Assembly: GCA_949127775.1 (NCBI GenBank)
Contig: CASBQF010000058.1
Span: forward strand, 1 to 51,074
Reading direction: 5' to 3'
Length of the DNA stretch: 51,074 nt
From: Oscillatoriales cyanobacterium PMM_0080
GTDB lineage: Bacteria; Cyanobacteriota; Cyanobacteriia; Cyanobacteriales; Microcoleaceae
Position 1 is the stretch's first letter. Each line of letters opens with the position of its first letter. This document shows positions 6,843 through 15,168 of this stretch, in pieces. Made by a program: the position numbers and the translations under genes. The notes beneath the pieces are model-generated. The model made no database searches. It worked only from the letters and a program-made list of their open reading frames with translations, and was not told where the DNA came from.

Positions 6843-8531
6843 ATGGAAGCATCCACAACGATCAGAGCAATGATGGCTGGGAACAAGATTGTCGTACCTG
6901 CCTATCAGCGTGCGTACTCGTGGGACACTCCCTTTCAGAAATCGGATAGAAATACTCAAACGAATGTATTCCTAGAAGACTTAGAAGAATACGGTAAAAG
7001 CAATGCAAACAGCCCCTATTATTTTGGACACTTCCTTTTTGAAGAAAGAAATAAGGAATTCAACGTTATAGATGGGCAGCAACGCCTTACGACTATTGTC
7101 ATTTTCCTATCTTCTCTTTTTGCAAAACTAAAAGCTATAAGGAATCTGACAGAATCAGAAGAAATTTGTTACGAAGACATGGTAAAGCGGCGCAATGTAA
7201 TACGCTTTTCTACTGTTGATTACGACAACCAGTTATTAATTGATTATGTAATAGATCAAACTAAAGCCGATCGTAATAGTATTTATACAGAATCATCGCG
7301 ACGAATTGTTAGGGCATTTGATTTTTTTAACGAACAACTTGCAAGTAAGAATGAAGACTATCTAACCAAAATGCTTTTAATAATTAGCGAGGCAGCTTGC
7401 AGTACCCATCTGGTTCAAAATGAGTCGGAAGCAATTCAAATGTTTATATTTCAAAATAGTAGAGGAAAGCGACCTTCAAATCTGGAAATTATAAAAGCTC
7501 AATTTATGTACAATGTTCACTTGCATGGAAATGAGGATAGGGATGCACTTACGATAGAGATAAAAAATCGTTTTGAAAGCATCTATAAGTCTATATCATC
7601 TATAGAATATCGCATCAATGAAGATGATATCTTACTGTATACTCTGCGAGTTCATTTTAACTCACTTTGGGAAACAAATTCGATAGAAAAAATCAACAAG
7701 ATTTTGGCGAATGGCAATCCTATTGATTTCATTCGGTCTTTCACAAGGTCGCTCTCAACGAGCTTTGAACAGTTGTCTCAATTTTTTGGAAAACATGAAC
7801 GAGAGAATTTCGCAATACATTCTTTAATAGCACTTGGAGGAATTGCAATTGCAATTCCGTTTATCATAAAGGCATATAAATATACCCTAACTACCGATGA
7901 AATCAGTGTGCTGTGTTCTGCTTTGGAAAACTTGGTGATTCGTCACCGATTGATCGGTACTCGTGCCGATATAACCTCAAGAATAAATGATGTTTTTGAA
8001 AAATTTACTGAGGAGAATAAAGAAATTTCTCCAATAATTGAACGTATAGAGTGGATGAAAACGACATCAGAATGGTGGTGGGCTTATTGGAACAACGAAA
8101 AGCTTAGAGATTCTCTCCAAGGTGGAATAAATCATGCAGTCGCAAAATATCTGCTTTGGAAATATGAAGTACATTTAGAGCAGCAAGGCAAAAGCGGTTA
8201 TTTGCCTACTCGATTTGACAGAATCATAAGTCCAGAACTTGAACACATCGCTCCAACCACTGAACCTGAAATTAAGCCTCATGGCTATGGTAATTACGAT
8301 GAAGAATTTAGGAATCAATATTTGAATTGTCTGGGCAACTATCTGTTGTTATCGAAATCACATAATTGTGCAGTTGGCAATATCTCGTTTACCCGGAAAA
8401 CGGCTACCTATACGCAAAACGAACAACAGAGAGAAGTAAGGAGCTTAGTACCTGAAGATGGAATATGGAGCAAAGAAATTATACAAAAACGGAAAGATAA
8501 GATTATTGCTGCACTCATAGCTATGTGTTGA
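6843..8531 (+). CDS. DUF262/DUF1524 (GmrSD-like) restriction-type protein
   Basis: A 562-residue protein. The N-terminal DUF262 domain shows VPAYQRAYSWD and the catalytic-type motif DGQQRLTT at about residues 78-85. The C-terminus has the DUF1524 HNH-like pattern, LEHIAPTTEP followed by CLGNYLLLS and N-x-F. This is the architecture of GmrSD-type (type IV) enzymes, which cut modified phage DNA using NTP hydrolysis. Family function is established for a few members; for this protein it is inferred. I start at the ATG at 6843, where the conserved part begins. The gene is followed by an attC-like site at 8537, so a defence gene is carried as an integron cassette. Confidence 0.8.
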   Translation: MEASTTIRAMMAGNKIVVPAYQRAYSWDTPFQKSDRNTQTNVFLEDLEEYGKSNANSPYYFGHFLFEERNKEFNVIDGQQRLTTIVIFLSSLFAKLKAIRNLTESEEICYEDMVKRRNVIRFSTVDYDNQLLIDYVIDQTKADRNSIYTESSRRIVRAFDFFNEQLASKNEDYLTKMLLIISEAACSTHLVQNESEAIQMFIFQNSRGKRPSNLEIIKAQFMYNVHLHGNEDRDALTIEIKNRFESIYKSISSIEYRINEDDILLYTLRVHFNSLWETNSIEKINKILANGNPIDFIRSFTRSLSTSFEQLSQFFGKHERENFAIHSLIALGGIAIAIPFIIKAYKYTLTTDEISVLCSALENLVIRHRLIGTRADITSRINDVFEKFTEENKEISPIIERIEWMKTTSEWWWAYWNNEKLRDSLQGGINHAVAKYLLWKYEVHLEQQGKSGYLPTRFDRIISPELEHIAPTTEPEIKPHGYGNYDEEFRNQYLNCLGNYLLLSKSHNCAVGNISFTRKTATYTQNEQQREVRSLVPEDGIWSKEIIQKRKDKIIAALIAMC

Positions 8532-8536
8532 ATGAG

Positions 8537-8623
8537 GCATAACAAATCGCTGAACCCGATCGTATAAAAGCTATCTGTTGAGAGTCAAAGGCTATCTGCG
8601 GCGGGTTAGCTCAATCGTTATCT
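8537..8623 (+). repeat. attC-like recombination site 3
   Basis: The left core is GCATAAC and the right core GTTATCT. GCTGAACCCG on the left arm pairs with CGGGTTAGC on the right, with one extra base on the left arm. Length 87 bp. It begins six bases after the DUF262 stop codon and runs into R1 copy 3. Confidence 0.65.
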
Positions 8624-8668
8624 CGTAAACGCTGCCTGACCTTGAAGATGATTCGGAAGCTCGATCGA
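8617..8668 (+). repeat. R1 dispersed repeat, copy 3
   Basis: GTTATCTCGTAAAC, then GAAGATGATTCGG and AAGCTCGATCGA; short form. It marks the left end of the 0.78-kb segment that is duplicated at 11234-12013. Confidence 0.8.
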
Positions 8669-8712
8669 GAATTAACCTATAAATAAAACTCCGAGTTCTG
8701 CATCGACGTTTA

Positions 8713-9106
8713 TTAGAAGCGAATAATTTCGATCGTGCATTGCGATCGTTGAAAACAGACATCAAATTCTCGAAAGAAGTTTGTTTGCCCGAGAATTAAG
8801 GGAATCTGAGAAGCTTGCGCCCAGGCAAATGCTAGGCGAACTGGTTCCAGATTCCCAATTTGAACATACACAAATAAACCCCGTGCTTCAACTCTTGCGA
8901 GATTTCCAGCCAATGGCAAGCGGATAGTTTGTTCCTCCCAAATTGCACCCAATTGTAGCCCGATGTCATAAGGTAATAGATTGACCGTAGACCCAGTATC
9001 TAGCAGTGCATTCGCCGAGACAGAAAAGCCTGCATGACGAGCGAGTGATGGGAATCGTGGGTAATGCTTCATCGTCAGAAAAGGGAAACTCGATCGAACT
9101 AGGCAT
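8713..9106 (-). pseudogene. Retropepsin-like aspartic protease, frameshifted (duplicate A)
   Basis: The minus-strand ATG at 9106 overlaps the stop codon of the upstream small gene and starts MPSSIEFPFSDDEALPTIP. About 22 codons in, the family continues in another frame: FSVSANALLDTGSTVNLLPY (the DTG active site) through LAGNLARVEARG, AFAWAQ and PLILGQTNFFREFDVCF to the end at 8713. An internal ATG at 9072 could give a 119-residue product that keeps DTG. Comparison with the intact relative at 9726 indicates a one-base indel. The copy at 11329 has the same indel. Confidence 0.7.
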
Positions 9107-9317
9107 GAGTAGATGCCTCTCGATCGTCGCGAATCATCTGCATCATAATGTTTGCAGCTTCCGTTGCATCGTAGGGCGACCAAATCGGATACTCTGATGC
9201 AGAAAAGATGACTTGTAGTTCAGCGTCTGGGATTTCCACGGCTAGGAGTTTGAAGAGTGATAATTTGTCTGACTGGCTCAGATTGTTCACCAAAGGAATT
9301 AACTCAGCGAGAGACAT
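9099..9317 (-). CDS. Small partner protein of retropepsin-like protease (duplicate A)
   Basis: 72 residues starting MSLAELIPLVNNLSQSDKL, with a C-terminal motif EYPIWSPYDATEAAN. The intact relative at 9512 shares SK.DKL, EYPVWSPY and EAAN. The gene overlaps the downstream protease by eight bases, so the two are translationally coupled. I know no characterised function; the pairing and compact overlap resemble toxin-antitoxin operons. It is read leftward, against the direction of the other cassettes. Confidence 0.65.
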   Translation of the reverse strand: MSLAELIPLVNNLSQSDKLSLFKLLAVEIPDAELQVIFSASEYPIWSPYDATEAANIMMQMIRDDREASTHA

Positions 9318-9354
9318 GGTTTAAACTCCCAGAAGTACGAGAATACATCAATCA

Positions 9355-9476
9355 TAAACGCTGTCTGACTTTGGAGATGATTCGGAAGCTCGATCGACAC
9401 CTTGACCTACAGAAAATTGGTAGAATCAATAGATACGCTTCGATCGCCCACCCATGCAACAAGCTAGTAGATCCAA
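9355..9476 (+). repeat. R1 dispersed repeat, copy 4 (long form)
   Basis: Contains AAACGCTGTCTGACTTTGG, AAGCTCGATCGACACC and the full tail through CAACAAGCTAGTAGATCCAA. It closes the duplicated segment that begins at 8617. Confidence 0.8.
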
Positions 9477-9511
9477 TCTTTTCGCCAAACCTCAAACGAG
9501 GAGATTTTAAA

Positions 9512-9733
9512 ATGCCATTGGCTGAACTCAAGTCCAAAATCCAGGAACTTTCAAAAATTGACAAGCTTCGGCTGATGCAGTTTCTGGCAACAGAACTGGT
9601 CAAAGAAGAAGATCCAACAAACTTTTTTGTTGTCGATCGAGAGTATCCGGTCTGGTCGCCTTACAATTGCTCTGAGGCTGCCAATGTTTTAATGAATCTT
9701 CTGACGACAAAACAACAAGAACAGAATGATTGA
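9512..9733 (+). CDS. Small partner protein of retropepsin-like protease (plus-strand module)
   Basis: 73 residues from the ATG at 9512, with AACGAGGAG as ribosome binding site. It opens MPLAELKSKIQELSKIDKL and contains REYPVWSPY and CSEAANVL, matching the paralogues at 9099 and 11715. The stop overlaps the ATG of the protease gene at 9726 by eight bases. Function unknown; probable antitoxin-like or chaperone-like partner by position only. Confidence 0.7.
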   Translation: MPLAELKSKIQELSKIDKLRLMQFLATELVKEEDPTNFFVVDREYPVWSPYNCSEAANVLMNLLTTKQQEQND

Positions 9734-10148
9734 CGCTCATAAATTTCCCTACAAAATCATTGACAGCAGTCTTGGCATGGTCGATAGAATGCCGTATCTG
9801 CCATTGACACTCAGCCTGAACGGTCAATCCTTGAACGCTGAGGGCTTATTAGATACAGGCGCAAGCGTTAATGTTTTGCCCTACGAGTTAGGGTTACAAC
9901 TGGGCTTAGTCTGGGAAAATGAGACACTCTCAGTCGTATTGGCTGGGAATTTGGCTCGATTTGAAGCCCGCGCAGTCGTTGTTAATGCTCAAGTTAGTTC
10001 ATTCCGAACGCTTAACCTGGCATTTGCCTGGACAAAAACAACCAATGTACCTTTGATTTTGGGGCAAGCTAATTTCTTCTTCGAGTTTGAGGTCTGTTTC
10101 TTCCGGGCACGTTCAGAATTTGAAATCCGTCCTAAGCAGAGTGAATAA
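9726..10148 (+). CDS. Retropepsin-like (clan AA) aspartic protease
   Basis: 140 residues with a single aspartic-protease half: GLLDTGASVNVLPY contains the D-T-G-A active-site loop at about residues 42-45, and the second hydrophobic-glycine element is PLILGQANFF (I-L-G). Retropepsin-like enzymes work as dimers of such halves. This is the intact member of a family that occurs at least twice more here. It overlaps the upstream small gene, so the two form an operon. Biological substrate unknown. Confidence 0.75.
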   Translation: MIDAHKFPYKIIDSSLGMVDRMPYLPLTLSLNGQSLNAEGLLDTGASVNVLPYELGLQLGLVWENETLSVVLAGNLARFEARAVVVNAQVSSFRTLNLAFAWTKTTNVPLILGQANFFFEFEVCFFRARSEFEIRPKQSE

Positions 10149-10172
10149 AAATGAAGACACTCAAACTATACC

Positions 10173-10224
10173 GTTATCTCGTAAACGCTGCCTGGCCTTG
10201 GAGATGGTTCGGAAGCTCGATCGA
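10173..10224 (+). repeat. R1 dispersed repeat, copy 5
   Basis: GTTATCTCGTAAAC, CTTGGAGATGGTTCGG and AAGCTCGATCGA. No attC left arm is visible upstream. Confidence 0.8.
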
Positions 10225-10495
10225 GTGTCAAATTAAAGCCACTAACGCTTTCATTATCGCCTTTTGAGCATTTATCAATCTCGCCCGGCCTCGAATATTC
10301 ATGCTTTCATTACAGTCAATCGCCGAAGGTGTTCGATCGACTCTCTTTCACCCATAAAGTGGACTTTTTACAACGATTATTACGCCCTAACTCTCGATCG
10401 TAGACGCTAGTAAGGTGAGCATTAGCTCATCCTACCAACCTGTGAGATATCATAGAGAAGTCTATAGAAGCCGCATCGTAATTGGGAGTCAGCAT
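10225..10495. other. Non-coding stretch between modules
   Basis: No gene seen. It holds a 26-base segment at about 10316-10341 (TCGCCGAAGGTG followed by CGATCGACTCTC) that also occurs at 3439-3464 beside the integrase remnant, suggesting a shared rearrangement end point. Confidence 0.4.
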
Positions 10496-10771
10496 ATGCA
10501 AGCGATCCTTTTAAGCCGTGAAGAGGTTGCTCAACGTGCAGAGCAACTGTACGAAAGCAGAATTCGCCAAAAAGTGGAAGTTGAAGAAAATATTGGCAAG
10601 ATGGTGATCATTGACATTGAAACAGGTGACTACAGAGTCGATGAAAACGGCTTACGCGCTGCTGATTACTTGAGCGAGAAACACCCCCATGCTCGACTCT
10701 TTGGGATCAAGATTGGGTACAACGTCGCTGCTGCTTTTGGTGGCGGTCTCATGGAGCGTGTAGTCAAGTGA
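10496..10771 (+). CDS. Small partner protein of protease, second type
   Basis: 91 residues from the ATG at 10496 (GGGAG upstream). The core reads ESRIRQKVEVEENIGKMVI, then IETGDYRVD and HARLFGIKIGY and ends GGGLMERVVK. The same core forms the C-terminal half of the chimera at 6186. It overlaps the downstream protease (GTG at 10768) by four bases. Function unknown; by context an antitoxin-like partner. Confidence 0.7.
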   Translation: MQAILLSREEVAQRAEQLYESRIRQKVEVEENIGKMVIIDIETGDYRVDENGLRAADYLSEKHPHARLFGIKIGYNVAAAFGGGLMERVVK

Positions 10772-11133
10772 TTTCAGGTATTGTGGCTGATGGACACCCG
10801 ATTATTACCATCCCATTTCGGATTCCGAATCGCGCTGACTTCCCGATTGAATTCGTGGTAGACACAGGATTTACCGATGAGCTTTGTTTGCCACCTGAAG
10901 CAGTGGCACTACTGAATCTTCCTTTCAAATACGATATGCGTGTGAATTTGGCAGATAACAGCCGAGTGATGCTGCCTCTTCACAAAGCAATTATTATTTG
11001 GAACGGAGAGGAGCGAGAAACTCGTGTGTTTGCGACAGGGCGGCGACCCTTAGTTGGAACTGCTTTGTTAGATAGCCATGAGCTTGTAATCCAGTTTACA
11101 GAAGGTGGATTGGTAACGATTGATGAGTTGTAG
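10768..11133 (+). CDS. Retropepsin-like aspartic protease, second type
   Basis: 121 residues with EFVVDTGFTDELCLPPE carrying the D-T-G loop at about residues 31-33, and GTALLDSHELVIQF as the C-terminal hydrophobic-glycine region. It differs clearly from the 9726 protein but has the same fold signature. The GTG start lies inside the upstream stop region, so translation is coupled. It is followed by an attC-like site at 11157. A truncated copy lies at 6655. Confidence 0.75.
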   Translation: MISGIVADGHPIITIPFRIPNRADFPIEFVVDTGFTDELCLPPEAVALLNLPFKYDMRVNLADNSRVMLPLHKAIIIWNGEERETRVFATGRRPLVGTALLDSHELVIQFTEGGLVTIDEL

Positions 11134-11156
11134 TCCTCAGCATCGGTGCAAACGCA

Positions 11157-11240
11157 GGCTAACAATTCAAATGCAGCGGATTGAGTGCCGTTAATGTTGA
11201 GTTTGAGGTTATCTGCCACCGCTGATTTGCGCCGTTATCT
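11157..11240 (+). repeat. attC-like recombination site 4
   Basis: The left core is GGCTAAC and the right core GTTATCT. CAAATGCAGCGG pairs with CCGCTGATTTG leaving one unpaired G on the left, as in sites 1 and 2. Length 84 bp; it runs into R1 copy 6. Confidence 0.7.
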
Positions 11241-11328
11241 CGTAACGCTGCCTGACTTTGGAGATGGTTCGGAGGCTCGATCGAGAATTAAGCTATAAAT
11301 AAAACTCCGAGTTCTGGATTGACGCTTA

Positions 11329-11722
11329 TTAGAAGCGAATAATCTCGATCCTGCATCGCGATCGCTGAAAACAAACATCAAATTCTCGAAAGAAATTCGT
11401 TTGCCCAAGAATTAAGGGCACCTGAGAGGATTGTGCCCAGGCAAATGCTAGACGAACTGGTTCCAGATTCCCAATTTGAACCTGCACAAATACACCCCGC
11501 GCCTCAACCCTTGCCAGATTTCCAGCCAATGGCAAGCGGATAGTTTGTTTCTCCCAAATTGCACCCAATTGCAGCCCTATGTCATAAGGTAATAGGTTGA
11601 CCGCAGACCCAGTATCTAGCAGTGCATTCGCGGAGACAGAAAAGCCTGCATGACGAGCGAGTGATGGGAATTGTGGGTAATGCTTCATCGTTAGAAAAGG
11701 GAAACTCGATCATACTAGGCAT
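11329..11722 (-). pseudogene. Retropepsin-like aspartic protease, frameshifted (duplicate B)
   Basis: Near-identical copy of 8713-9106. The ATG at 11722 starts MPSMIEFPFSNDEALPTIP, then the same indel moves the remainder (FSVSANALLDTGSAVNLLPY to ILGQTNFFREFDVCF) into another frame. An internal ATG at 11688 keeps the DTG motif. Because both copies share the indel, it predates the duplication. Confidence 0.7.
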
Positions 11723-11933
11723 GAGTAGATGCCTCTCGGTCATCCCGAATCATCTGCATCAGGATGTTTGCAGCTTCCGTTGCGTCGTAGGGCGACCAAA
11801 CCGGATACTCTGATGCAGAAAAGATAACTTGTAGTTCAGCCTTTGGGATTTGCACAGCTAGGAGTTTGAAGAGTGATAATTTGTCTGACTGGCTCAGACT
11901 GTTCACCAAAGGAATTAACTCAGCGAGAGACAT
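11715..11933 (-). CDS. Small partner protein of retropepsin-like protease (duplicate B)
   Basis: 72 residues, nearly identical to the product of 9099-9317 (MSLAELIPLVNSLSQSDKL; EYPVWSPYDATEAAN). It overlaps the downstream protease frame by eight bases. A few substitutions separate the two copies. Confidence 0.65.
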   Translation of the reverse strand: MSLAELIPLVNSLSQSDKLSLFKLLAVQIPKAELQVIFSASEYPVWSPYDATEAANILMQMIRDDREASTHA

Positions 11934-12137
11934 GGTTTAAACTCCCAGAAGTACGAGAATACATCAATCATAAACGCTGCCTGACTTTGGAGATGGTTCA
12001 GAATCTCGATCGACAATTAAGGATTTCGTAGTAGATTCCGATCGAGCTTTATCCTGCACAAAAACTGAGAAACCTGAAGGCCAAGAAAAAGCCGCCCTCA
12101 AAGGACGGGACTTTAGCACTCGGCTAATTATCAACTA

Positions 12138-13055
12138 TTAAGGCAATTCAACCGAACTGGGTTTAGCAATGTGAGGCAAGCCCCAACCTAATTTTTCCCG
12201 CAAAATGTGGAAAAATTCAAAAGGTTGCACCCGCACGAAGCGGGCTTTGTACGGAGCTCGCTCGATTTGTACCCAATCCTCGGGCAGAACATAACATCCG
12301 CCGTTCCCATCTACCACCATTACCAGGCGGCTCGGACTTGCCGGCAAAATCTTGACCGGTTCAGTGTTGCTAAAAACTAAAGCCCGAGAAGCCATTGAAT
12401 GCGGGCAAAGAGGCACTAACTGTAACACTGGCACTCCCGGAATAATTACAGGCCCGCCGGCTGACAGCGCGTAGGCTGTCGATCCCGTCGGAGTCGAGAT
12501 AATTACCCCATCGGCGGCAATGTCCACAGAAGCGTGATTCCCGATCGCCACTTCAAAATGACACATACAAGTCAGTGGTTCCCGGTGCAGCACCATTTCA
12601 TTGAGACAAAGGGCTTCCCAGAGGCAGTCGTTTTCTCGAAACAGCCGCACGGCTAGCATCGATCTTTCTTCTATTTCGTATTCTCCGGCGATCACCTTTT
12701 CCAAAGCTTGCGGGAGCAAGTTCAGGTAAGTTTCTGTTAAAAAGCCCATGTGGCCGGTATTGATAGTTAGCAGTGGCACTCCAATCGGAGCAACTTGGCG
12801 AAATGCCGACAGCACCGTACCGTCGCCGCCCAAAACCACTGCAAACTCCATGTCGCTGTCAAAACCGGGGGGGACGAGTTGGTCGATCGGAGTATGGCAC
12901 ATCGGGCGATCGGGGCTAGAATAGCCGAGAATTCCTCCTGAACCAGAAACCGAGCAGACCTCCCAGCCGCGGGCAATCAGCTTGTCTTGCAACTCTGCGG
13001 CGATGCGACAAGCCACAGGTTTAACATCGTTGTATATAATTCCTGCTTTCGGCAC
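12138..13055 (-). CDS. nadK: NAD kinase
   Basis: NAD kinase phosphorylates NAD to NADP using ATP; it is cytoplasmic and essential. The 305-residue product has the signature GGDGT in [14 protein letters not shown], followed by [10 protein letters not shown] and the nucleotide-binding loop [20 protein letters not shown]. Length fits cyanobacterial enzymes of the GTG-I group (about 305 residues). It lies one base from the end of the ycf39-like gene transcribed in the same direction, so they probably form an operon. The start is the ATG at 13055. Confidence 0.95.
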   Translation of the reverse strand: MPKAGIIYNDVKPVACRIAAELQDKLIARGWEVCSVSGSGGILGYSSPDRPMCHTPIDQLVPPGFDSDMEFAVVLGGDGTVLSAFRQVAPIGVPLLTINTGHMGFLTETYLNLLPQALEKVIAGEYEIEERSMLAVRLFRENDCLWEALCLNEMVLHREPLTCMCHFEVAIGNHASVDIAADGVIISTPTGSTAYALSAGGPVIIPGVPVLQLVPLCPHSMASRALVFSNTEPVKILPASPSRLVMVVDGNGGCYVLPEDWVQIERAPYKARFVRVQPFEFFHILREKLGWGLPHIAKPSSVELP

Positions 13056-13056
13056 T

Positions 13057-14034
13057 TTAAAAAGTAAAGGGCATTTTTTGTTTACTCCGTTTTTTAGTCT
13101 TAAGCTGCTCGTACTCTATTTCCTTGAGCTTCTTCATAATCAGATTAAAGTATTCTTCCAGGTAAGATTCCAAAGTAGTAGTTTCTTTGGGATCTAATCC
13201 GAAGACGCTGTAAACTTCATCCATCGGAGCTTTCAAGGGTTTTCCGGCTGATAAGACTTCTGAAAAAGCCAACCTGTCAGCTACATTCCAACTCCACTCA
13301 AAGAAATTAGCAAATTGACGAGTAGCCTGCAACAAGGCATCTGGGGTACGCGTGATTTTCGCGGGCTTCCCTGAAAGCCGCTCGCACAACCGCACGATTT
13401 CTTCAGCATCCCAAGCGCGATTTCCCACCACCGGAAAGGTTTTTTTGATGGTTTCGGGAACAGAAAGAGCTCGGACGGCAAATTTAGCAACATCCTGAGT
13501 GTTCATGTACGCAAGGGCGGATGGCTTGTTAGGCAACCAGACTCCTTGATTGTCCAAAATCGGCATTGCATACAGACTCAGTATTCCTTGCAAAAAGCCG
13601 CAAGGTCTCAAGACTGTATAATCTAGACCGGATTCTGCTAAAAACAGCTCGGTACAACGCTTGATTTCCAACAAAGGGACTTGTGGATATTTCTCAGCGT
13701 CGAGAAAGGAAATGAATACGTAACGCTTGATGCCCGCTGCTACTGCTGCTTGGATCAGCGATACTTTTCCATCCCAATCTGCTCTTTTGACATTCACAGA
13801 ATCGACTGCACTGGCTGTTGCTGCATCAATGATAGCAGTGACGCCTTCTAGTGCCGGAATCAAAGTGTCTGGCTGACAAAGATTCCCGGGTACAAGTTCA
13901 GCGCCCCATTCTTTCAAAAATGCCGCTTTTCTGTAATTTCTGACTAAACACCGCACCTGGTAGCCCTCGTCTAGGGCGCGGCGGGCTATTTGGCGGCCGA
14001 GAGTGCCGGTGGCACCTACAATCAGTAAAGTCAT
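13057..14034 (-). CDS. ycf39: Ycf39-like photosystem II assembly factor (NAD(P)-binding)
   Basis: A 325-residue atypical short-chain dehydrogenase. It begins [20 protein letters not shown], the GxTGxxGR NADP-binding motif, followed by [10 protein letters not shown] and YTVLRPCGF. Ycf39 (HCF244 in plants) helps insert chlorophyll into newly made D1 protein of photosystem II. Length and the whole N-terminal region match that family. nadK follows at once on the same strand, and petM lies upstream on the same strand. Confidence 0.9.
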   Translation of the reverse strand: MTLLIVGATGTLGRQIARRALDEGYQVRCLVRNYRKAAFLKEWGAELVPGNLCQPDTLIPALEGVTAIIDAATASAVDSVNVKRADWDGKVSLIQAAVAAGIKRYVFISFLDAEKYPQVPLLEIKRCTELFLAESGLDYTVLRPCGFLQGILSLYAMPILDNQGVWLPNKPSALAYMNTQDVAKFAVRALSVPETIKKTFPVVGNRAWDAEEIVRLCERLSGKPAKITRTPDALLQATRQFANFFEWSWNVADRLAFSEVLSAGKPLKAPMDEVYSVFGLDPKETTTLESYLEEYFNLIMKKLKEIEYEQLKTKKRSKQKMPFTF

Positions 14035-14424
14035 CTAGGGATTAATTAATGAATCTTAAACTTTCTATAAGATGGTATCAGGTCTTTCTCAGTTTTTTAT
14101 AAAAACTTAACAAAAACCTGAAATTTTCTCATCAAAGGACGGGGAGGAGAAGCAAGGTCTAAGCCCGAAGGCTTATGGCGTCTAGCGTCCTGTGTCGGGG
14201 ACAAGACAGCACTCAAAAATAAATCTGGGAGCGAGAAAGCCGTACTTATTTATCGACTGCTAAAAATTTTGCCTTTAGTCTTGATACTTTTGTTGTATTA
14301 GAATCTGTTGAAATCGATCGGGACTTTGGCAATAAATCTGACTCAACCGGGTTTTTCTAATCTTGCGGGTGCTGCATGATATTTTTGGGTAGAAAAACCA
14401 GGTTTTCGGATATGAGATAAAAAC
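14035..14424. other. Intergenic region with repeats and possible structured RNA
   Basis: No protein gene seen. At 14133-14215 short hairpins (for example AAGCCCGAAGGCTT) lie close together near CAAAGGACGGGG, a motif also at 12097; this could be a remnant of an insertion-sequence end. At 14344-14408 is a copy of the palindrome-bounded repeat family also seen at 35338, 39651 and 39754. Confidence 0.35.
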
Positions 14425-14529
14425 TTATTCTTCGCCGCCTTGGAGTTTGAGGAGCAGGAAGCCTCCACCGATACCGACTAGAATTAGGGCAAAGGACAAA
14501 AAGGTTGCGCTGATAAATTCAGGGTTCAT
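14425..14529 (-). CDS. petM: Cytochrome b6f complex subunit 7 (PetM)
   Basis: A 34-residue protein, MNPEFISATFLSFALIL at the start and LLLKLQGGEE at the end, with one transmembrane helix. PetM is a small single-span subunit of the cytochrome b6f complex in the thylakoid membrane. The length, the N-terminal short polar stretch and the KxQGxEE tail match the family closely. It is too short for ordinary gene calling. It lies upstream of the ycf39-like gene on the same strand with about 390 bases between. Confidence 0.87.
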   Translation of the reverse strand: MNPEFISATFLSFALILVGIGGGFLLLKLQGGEE

Positions 14530-15168
14530 TTTTTTAGAGTTCCTTGACGATGTTTGCAAATTTAATCAACACAATTTGACATTCTCCGTTCTACATTAGA
14601 CATCGCAATAATTGCTAGATGTGAAGAGGCTTTCGGGCCTATTCCACAAGAAATATGATCGATGTCTATTAAAGATGGAGATTCTTAATTCATGGAATTA
14701 GCTAAAAATTGGCTATCTATTGCGAACAATTTCTGAACTATTTAATCGTACCAAAGTACAAACCAAACAATTGAGTTTAGACAATTAGTGCGGACTCATC
14801 TGAATTAAGCTTACTAGGATATTGACTAGCGAGTTTGGGCGTGTCCCGCCCTACTTTATCAAAAATTTTAGTTTTGCTAGTTTTTAGGTCAAGTTTTACT
14901 TGGCCTAACTGTGTTTATAGTGGCTGGGTTGCTCACTTTAGATTAACTTTTTGACCAATGGTTGCACTTGCCGATCGCGCTTTAACGTATCAACTGTTTA
15001 ACAGTCATTGGTTATGGTAGGTATTTTACTGTATCAGGCTACTAAGATCAACAGATCGACCTCAAAGAAGCTAACAGCCAGTGTCCAGCCTGCTGCGAGC
15101 TTTGATCCGTCTCGGATTCGCGGGGTTTTCGGTCTTTTTATGCGATTTTTGGGAAATCAGGTAGCTAA
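14530..15168. other. Intergenic region between petM and pdxA
   Basis: About 640 bases, AT-rich, divergent promoters expected at both ends. No ORF or RNA gene that I can support. GAGTTTGGGCGTGTCCCGCCC at 14831 includes a short palindrome. Confidence 0.4.

Larger units (their letters stand above)
11234..12013. repeat. Direct duplicate of 8617-9395
   Basis: The segment from R1 copy 6 (11234-11285) to R1 copy 7 (11972-12013) repeats 8617-9395 almost base for base, including both minus-strand genes and the flanking TTTAAACTCCCAGAAGTACG. Both copies are bounded by R1, so homologous recombination between R1 copies is a simple explanation. Confidence 0.85.

Noticed and set aside
14133-14215. Possible structured RNA or insertion-sequence end near CAAAGGACGGGG
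   Set aside because: Only short hairpins and a 12-base motif; not enough to name an element.
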